A DNA stretch of 8,630 nucleotides from JAWLCG01 sp041687295 (GTDB lineage: Bacteria > Planctomycetota > Phycisphaerae > SM23-33 > FEN-1343). The position numbers and the translations under genes are program-made. Location: assembly GCA_041687295.1 (NCBI GenBank), contig JAWLCG010000219.1, positions 1-8,630 of the forward strand, in the 5' to 3' direction. The notes beneath the pieces were generated by a model. That model saw only the letters and a program-made list of their open reading frames with translations. It had not been told where the DNA came from and searched no databases. Positions 4,681 through 8,630 of this stretch are shown here, in pieces. Numbering within the stretch: position 1 is the first letter of the stretch; every line of letters starts with the position of its first letter.

Positions 4681-5852
4681 GGCCGGGCCTCCTGGCCGGC
4701 GGCGGGCTGGGTCGTCGACCGGTAGGCCTTCAGCGACTGCTCCAGCCGGACGCCGTAATCCGCCCAGAGCGCCCGCAGGGCCTCCAGCTCGGCCCGGCGC
4801 AGCTCGATCTGCCGCAGGACGACCTCGGCCTGCCGGCCCGGCTCGTGGATCAGCTCGCGGTAGTCGGCGAAGCGGGCCGCCCAGGCGTCCAGGGCGGCGC
4901 GGGCCTGGGCGGGCGTGCGGGGCAGCACCTCGCCGGCCAGGGCGGTCATCTGCACCTCCACGTCGGTGATGCGGGCGTCGGCCAGCAGGCTCCGCAGCCT
5001 CTGGACGTCCCACACCAGCGCCCGCGGGGCGGCGTGGACCACGACGTAGGGCCGGGCGTGGCGGGCCTGGAAGGCCTCGGCCCAGCGGGCGAGCTGCTCG
5101 GGCGTGGCCTCGAGACCCTCGACGCGGTAGTGCCCGAAGCGATCCACCGCCAGCACCGCCCGGGCAACGGGGGCCTCGGCGGCACCGGCCAACGGCTCGA
5201 GCACCACCGTCACCGGCGTGCCCAGCGGCGGGATGGCGGCGGTGTCGGCCTCGAAGTCCAGCAGCGCGTTGTCGCGCGAGCTCTCGAACGGCACGTCCAG
5301 CAGGGCGGAGGGAAAGTTCGCCACGCACACCACCTCGCCGGTCGAGTCGGCGAGGTACTGGCCGTCGGGCAGCGTCTCCGAGCCGACGAAGATCCAGGGC
5401 GTGGCCCGGGCCGGCGAGCCGTCAGCGAGCATCCGCATCCACTCCTGGCCGGTGACGGTGTGTTCCTGGCCGGCCTCGTCGCGGTAGCGCAGGCGGACGG
5501 CCACCTCGGCGCCCATGGGCGGCACGGCCAGCGGCTGCCCGTCCGGCGTGGCCGTCCAGTAGGCGGGTCGACCCGGCGCCAGGCCCAGCCGCAGCAGCGC
5601 GGCGTGGATGTCGCTGGGCCTGGCCGGCGTGGCCAGCACCGACTCGTGCTCCTTCGAGCCCTCCGTGCACACCAGCAACTCCAGGGGCCCCTCGCGGAAG
5701 ACCACGCGAGCGTCAAACTCCACCCGCCGGGCCTGCAGGTCCAGCCGAACGTGCGGCAGGGCCAGCGCGGCTGGAGCGGTGGCGGGCTGGGCGGCCTGGG
5801 CGTAGGCGCAGAGGAGCAGGGATAGCACAATCGCCCCAAGCCAGGCCGCCAT
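4677..5852 (-). CDS. Exported YdjY-domain protein with an ExbD/TolR-like C-terminal region
   Basis: The 391-residue protein starts with a Sec signal or anchor (MAAWLGAIVLSLLLCAYAQA, cleavage likely near 20-21), so it acts outside the inner membrane. Residues about 34-205 match the YdjY-type domain common in planctomycetes: HVRLDLQARRVEF, then LELLVCTEGSKEHESVLATPARPSDIHAALLRLGL. Residues about 231-303 (AVLAVDRFGHYRVEGLEATPEQLARWAEAF, then PYVVVHAAPRALVWDVQRLRSLLADARITDVEV) resemble the periplasmic ExbD/TolR domain by pattern. A charged helical tail follows (about 312-376). I prefer ATG 5852 because the signal peptide begins there, but its Shine-Dalgarno is weak (GAGG, ten bases away). ATG 5939 has GGAG at six bases and would give 420 residues, with an Arg-rich leader translated from a REP-like element. 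It overlaps the downstream membrane-protein gene by four bases. Confidence 0.82.
   Translation of the reverse strand: MAAWLGAIVLSLLLCAYAQAAQPATAPAALALPHVRLDLQARRVEFDARVVFREGPLELLVCTEGSKEHESVLATPARPSDIHAALLRLGLAPGRPAYWTATPDGQPLAVPPMGAEVAVRLRYRDEAGQEHTVTGQEWMRMLADGSPARATPWIFVGSETLPDGQYLADSTGEVVCVANFPSALLDVPFESSRDNALLDFEADTAAIPPLGTPVTVVLEPLAGAAEAPVARAVLAVDRFGHYRVEGLEATPEQLARWAEAFQARHARPYVVVHAAPRALVWDVQRLRSLLADARITDVEVQMTALAGEVLPRTPAQARAALDAWAARFADYRELIHEPGRQAEVVLRQIELRRAELEALRALWADYGVRLEQSLKAYRSTTQPAAGQEARP
4688..4693 (-). promoter_or_regulatory. Shine-Dalgarno for the GTG start at 4680
   Basis: AGGAGG on the minus strand lies inside the last codons of the YdjY-domain gene, seven bases before the overlapping GTGA. 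It decides the start of the membrane-protein gene and supports translational coupling. Confidence 0.75.
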
Positions 5853-5887
5853 CGCTGCCGGGCCTCGCTTCGCTCGACCCGGCCTAC
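5846..5887 (-). repeat. GTAG-headed REP-like palindrome, copy A3, overlapping a gene start
   Basis: This minus-strand copy matches A1 (1239-1280) at 39 of 42 bases, with GTAG head, GCCGGGTC/GGCCCGGC stem and GAGCGAAGCGA loop. Its last bases, CAGCGATGGCGG, contain the ATG (5852) of the YdjY-domain gene. A1 has AAG at that place. A partial head, GTAGGCCGG, is repeated at 5905 to 5897, eighteen bases upstream in the same orientation, so the element may be a remnant tandem pair. Confidence 0.75.
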
Positions 5888-5972
5888 GGACGGAAACCGG
5901 CCTACGGGCTGGGCAGTACGCGTGCAGTTGTGAGACCATGGGGGGCTCCGGGTGTCAGGGGTCGGCCGGCGC

Positions 5973-6014
5973 AAAAAACAGCCGGGCCGCCCGCATTGTA
6001 GCGGACGGCCCGGC
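5973..6014 (-). terminator. Rho-independent terminator of the secretin gene
   Basis: On the minus strand GCCGGGCCGTCCGC (6014 to 6001) pairs with GCGGGCGGCCCGGC (5994 to 5981), a 14-bp stem with one G-T pair and a six-base TACAAT loop. It is followed by TGTTTTTTG, with the T-run at 5978 to 5973. It lies about 23 bases after the TAA stop of the secretin gene. It isolates the secretin transcript from the YdjY gene, whose promoter must therefore lie downstream of it. Confidence 0.93.
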
Positions 6015-6037
6015 GATTCGCGAGGCGGTGGCCGGCG

Positions 6038-8630
6038 TTAGCCGGGGAAGTTCAGCTCTTCGTACTCCCGCTGGATGATGATCTGCGGCTTGACCAGGAT
6101 CAGCAGGGTGCGGTCGTCGCGGGTGACGCCGCGGTTGGTGAACAGGCGGTTGATCACCGGGATCTTGCTGACCATGGGCACGCCGAGTTCGCGGGTGGCC
6201 TCGGCGGCTCGTTTCTGCCCGCCGATCAACAGCGTGCCGCCGTCGGGAACGCTCACCGTCGTCTCCAGGGCCTGCAGCGTGATGATGGGCAGCTCGATGA
6301 AGCCCTCGCCGCTGAGGATCGTGCCGTCATCGGCGGTCTCGTTGACAATCACGGCGTACTGGTTGATGTCGTTGATGACCGACACCTGCGGGCGGAGGGT
6401 CATCGTCACGTAGCGCCGGTCGGCCGAGACGGTCGCCTCGACGTCCAGGACGGTACCGGTCGAGATCGTCGAGATCGTGGTGTTCCAGCCGACGACGTTC
6501 TCGCCGGTGACCGGCTCGAGGTCCTCGACGTAGGCCCGCTGCTGGGCGATCACGACGTAGGCCCGCTGGCCGTTGAACAGCGTCAGGCGCGGGGCGGTCA
6601 GCACGGTCGAACGCTGGTCGGCCTGGGTGGCGCGGATGAGGAAGTCGACCTGGATGTCATCCAGGAAGGTGCCGACCACTTCCATGGCCGGGCCCCAGCC
6701 GGCGGTGCCGCCGGCGAGGTAGCCCTCGCCGATGCTGTTGTCCAGGGCCGTGGAGACCGGAATGGCCCAAGGAGCGCCCCGCTGCTGACGGGCGAAGATC
6801 GGCGTCCACTTGTCGTTGCCGGTCTGGTTGACGATGCGGGCCCCGGTCAGCGGGTCGATCCCGCCGTTCCACTGCAGCGAGGAGTTGATGTTGAAGAAGA
6901 AGTCGACGTCGAAACCGATGTCCTGCAGGAAGCCGCTGGAGACCTCGATGAAGCGGGCCTCGACGTTGATCTGGATAGCCCGGGTCTCGCGGAGGTCCCG
7001 CAGCAGGCTCATCAGCTGGGAGTGGTTGTCGGGCGTCTGCGTGATGATCAGCTGGCCGTTGAGCTCGCGGGCGGCGCCGATGATGCCGGCATTCTCGCGC
7101 CAGCTGTCGGGGTCGATCGTCTGGCGGATCATCTCCAGGATCGCCTCGACCATGTCCGCGCGGCTGAGGGTGTCGTCCTCGTCGTCGTCACGGTCATCGA
7201 CGTCGACGGCGAAGTCGCCGCCATCGCCGGCCGACTCGATCTGCAACGTCGGGCCGGCGAAGTTCGGCACGCGGACGATCAGGTCGCGGATGTCGTAGAC
7301 GCGAGTGAAGACCTTGGTGCTCAGGTCGTCTCGGGTGGAGATGGTGATGACGCCCTCATCGAGGAGGTATCCCAGCGGCACGACGCCGCCGACACTCTCG
7401 AGGATGATCTCCAGGCCCTTCTGGATGGTGACGTTGCTCAGCTCGACCGACACGGGCGTGCTGCGGTCGATGCCGGCGGCCTCCAGGGCGGTCCACTTGA
7501 CGTGGATGCTCAGGCCGGTCATGTCGCGGAGGAACTGGACGACGTCCTCGAAGGGCACGGAGGGGAAGGTCAGCTCCAGCCGCTCCTGCATGGCGCGGCG
7601 GGCCTCGCGGTCGGCCGGGCTGTCCCCCTCGTTGCCCAGAGCGAACGCCTGGCGGCGCTGACTGATCTCGGGCCAGTTGCGGGGGTAGTTCAGCAGCTCG
7701 TACCACGGCACGCGGGTCCATTCCACGTCGATGCCGTGCTTAATGATCTCGCGGTTCTGGGCCTCCAGGGCCTCCTTGTTCTCCATCAGGAACATGAACT
7801 GCTCGAGGGTCTCCCGCTTGCCGATGGCCCAGCCGTTGGTGGGCTCGAGGCGGATGATCTCGTCGAGCAGCTCCAGGGCGGCCGAGTAGTTCCGCTCCCG
7901 CTCGAGCTGCTGGATGCGAACGGTGAGGGTGTCGATCTTGCGCTGGCGCTCGATGGCCTCGCGGACCTCGCGCTCGCGCTCGGCGGTCTCGATCTCGCGG
8001 ACCTGGCGCTCGACCGCAAGGCGCTGCCATTCGCCGCGGGCGAGGTTGACGTAGTCGATGGTCTGGTTGACCCGGCGGAGGGACTGCTGGTACTCCTGGG
8101 GGGTCGGGAAGTAGTCGCGGTTGGCCAGCAGGATGCTGCGGGCCTGGTTGGCGGCGTCGAGGGCGGCGGCGAAGTCGGCCTCGCTGTCGGCGCCCTGGAC
8201 GAACTGGCGGGCCTGCTGCAGGGCCCGCTCGAACTGGACGACCGCCCGCTGGTACTGGATGAACCGGCTTCGCTGCAGGGCGGTCAGCGGCCCGCCGGCG
8301 GGGCTGGCCTCGAGGGCGGCGATGGCCGACTCCATGCCCCGGACGGCCTCGGGCATGTCCGGCACCAGGCGCAGGGCCTGGTTGTAGAGGTTGATCGCAT
8401 TGATCAGTTCGCCGGCCTGCTCGGCGCTGCGGGCCTGGGCGACCAGCGAGCGGGCCTGCTCGACGTTCTGCATCCGCTGGGCCGCGGAGGGCTCGGCGAT
8501 GGCCGGCGGCTCGGCGACCGGCTCAACGGCCTCGACGGCGGGCTGGGCGGTCTGGATGGGCAGCGGCTCGGTGGGCTGGATGGTGATGACCGGCTCGTCG
8601 CTGGGCTCGGCCGGCGGGTCGAGTACGATC
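6038..8630 (-). CDS. Secretin family protein (type II/III secretion or pilus outer-membrane channel), 5' end missing
   Basis: The frame is open to the right edge, so at least 863 residues are present and the start is outside the window. The first 52 visible residues are Pro/Glu/Ala-rich (IVLDPPAEPSDEPVITIQP...), a linker expected after a signal peptide. Numbering from the internal Met at 8473: TPR-like helices at about 3-60 and 195-235, a charged coiled-coil-like stretch at 145-195, and an STN/secretin N0-like domain at 298-380 (LELTFPSVPFEDVVQFLRDMTGLSIHV). An N1-like domain with an acidic insert follows at about 388-500, then the secretin barrel domain at 500-800. The barrel domain has LTAPRLTLFNGQRAYV (625-640) and the signature VPDGGTLLIGG...LGVPMVSKIPVINRLF (742-778). 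This would form an outer-membrane multimeric channel. No other secretion gene is in the window, so T2SS, type IV pilus or a standalone role cannot be separated. An internal Met start at 8473 is not credible as the true start. Confidence 0.92.
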   Translation of the reverse strand, partial: IVLDPPAEPSDEPVITIQPTEPLPIQTAQPAVEAVEPVAEPPAIAEPSAAQRMQNVEQARSLVAQARSAEQAGELINAINLYNQALRLVPDMPEAVRGMESAIAALEASPAGGPLTALQRSRFIQYQRAVVQFERALQQARQFVQGADSEADFAAALDAANQARSILLANRDYFPTPQEYQQSLRRVNQTIDYVNLARGEWQRLAVERQVREIETAEREREVREAIERQRKIDTLTVRIQQLERERNYSAALELLDEIIRLEPTNGWAIGKRETLEQFMFLMENKEALEAQNREIIKHGIDVEWTRVPWYELLNYPRNWPEISQRRQAFALGNEGDSPADREARRAMQERLELTFPSVPFEDVVQFLRDMTGLSIHVKWTALEAAGIDRSTPVSVELSNVTIQKGLEIILESVGGVVPLGYLLDEGVITISTRDDLSTKVFTRVYDIRDLIVRVPNFAGPTLQIESAGDGGDFAVDVDDRDDDEDDTLSRADMVEAILEMIRQTIDPDSWRENAGIIGAARELNGQLIITQTPDNHSQLMSLLRDLRETRAIQINVEARFIEVSSGFLQDIGFDVDFFFNINSSLQWNGGIDPLTGARIVNQTGNDKWTPIFARQQRGAPWAIPVSTALDNSIGEGYLAGGTAGWGPAMEVVGTFLDDIQVDFLIRATQADQRSTVLTAPRLTLFNGQRAYVVIAQQRAYVEDLEPVTGENVVGWNTTISTISTGTVLDVEATVSADRRYVTMTLRPQVSVINDINQYAVIVNETADDGTILSGEGFIELPIITLQALETTVSVPDGGTLLIGGQKRAAEATRELGVPMVSKIPVINRLFTNRGVTRDDRTLLILVKPQIIIQREYEELNFPG

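Noticed and set aside
3916..5328. Extension of the membrane-protein frame to 470 codons
   Set aside because: The extra part lies inside the YdjY-domain gene in another frame and has low-complexity Arg/Gly content. The GTG at 4680 with AGGAGG explains the real start.

Overview
The window is GC-rich and gene-dense. I read nine protein-coding genes: one on the plus strand and eight on the minus strand, two of them cut by the window edges. There is no rRNA, tRNA, CRISPR array or transposase gene. Several features suggest a planctomycete or Phycisphaerae-like bacterium. These are a Gfo/Idh/MocA oxidoreductase facing a xylose-isomerase-like TIM-barrel gene, a YdjY-domain exported protein, a secretin with a long TPR/coiled-coil N-terminus, and intergenic regions full of short palindromic repeats. 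This placement is inference from gene content and style, not from a marker gene.

Layout: (1) At the left edge a minus-strand gene of unknown identity starts at 65 and leaves the window. (2) Divergent from it, 215-1231 (+) is a Gfo/Idh/MocA-family NAD(P)-dependent oxidoreductase. (3) The convergent gap 1232-1494 is a mosaic of palindromes: two GTAG-headed REP-like hairpins, a perfect inverted repeat, a diverged copy of a second palindrome family (family B), and one more hairpin. (4) A minus-strand run follows, listed in transcription order: lipoprotein (3640-3281), non-metal cupin (3258-2965), TM1367-type cyclophilin-like protein (2723-2346) and sugar phosphate isomerase/epimerase-like protein (2298-1495). 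Two close copies of family B and a homopurine tract lie in its gaps. (5) An overlapping minus-strand pair follows: an exported YdjY-domain protein with an ExbD/TolR-like C-terminal region (5852-4677) and a multipass membrane protein (4680-3916). They are joined by a GTGA stop/start overlap with a strong Shine-Dalgarno. (6) A textbook Rho-independent terminator at 5973-6014 ends the secretin gene, which runs 8630-6038 and is open at the right edge.

How the genes relate: The oxidoreductase and the TIM-barrel protein are families that often act together in sugar or cyclitol catabolism, but no substrate can be assigned. The YdjY/membrane-protein pair looks like a translationally coupled envelope module. 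The secretin would form an outer-membrane channel, but no other secretion or pilus gene is visible. The most interesting non-coding signal is family B. It is a nested palindrome present three times, each time downstream of a gene end and in the same orientation relative to that gene, and the diverged copy carries a compensatory base-pair change. A REP-like element that overlaps the start codon of the YdjY gene is a second point of interest.
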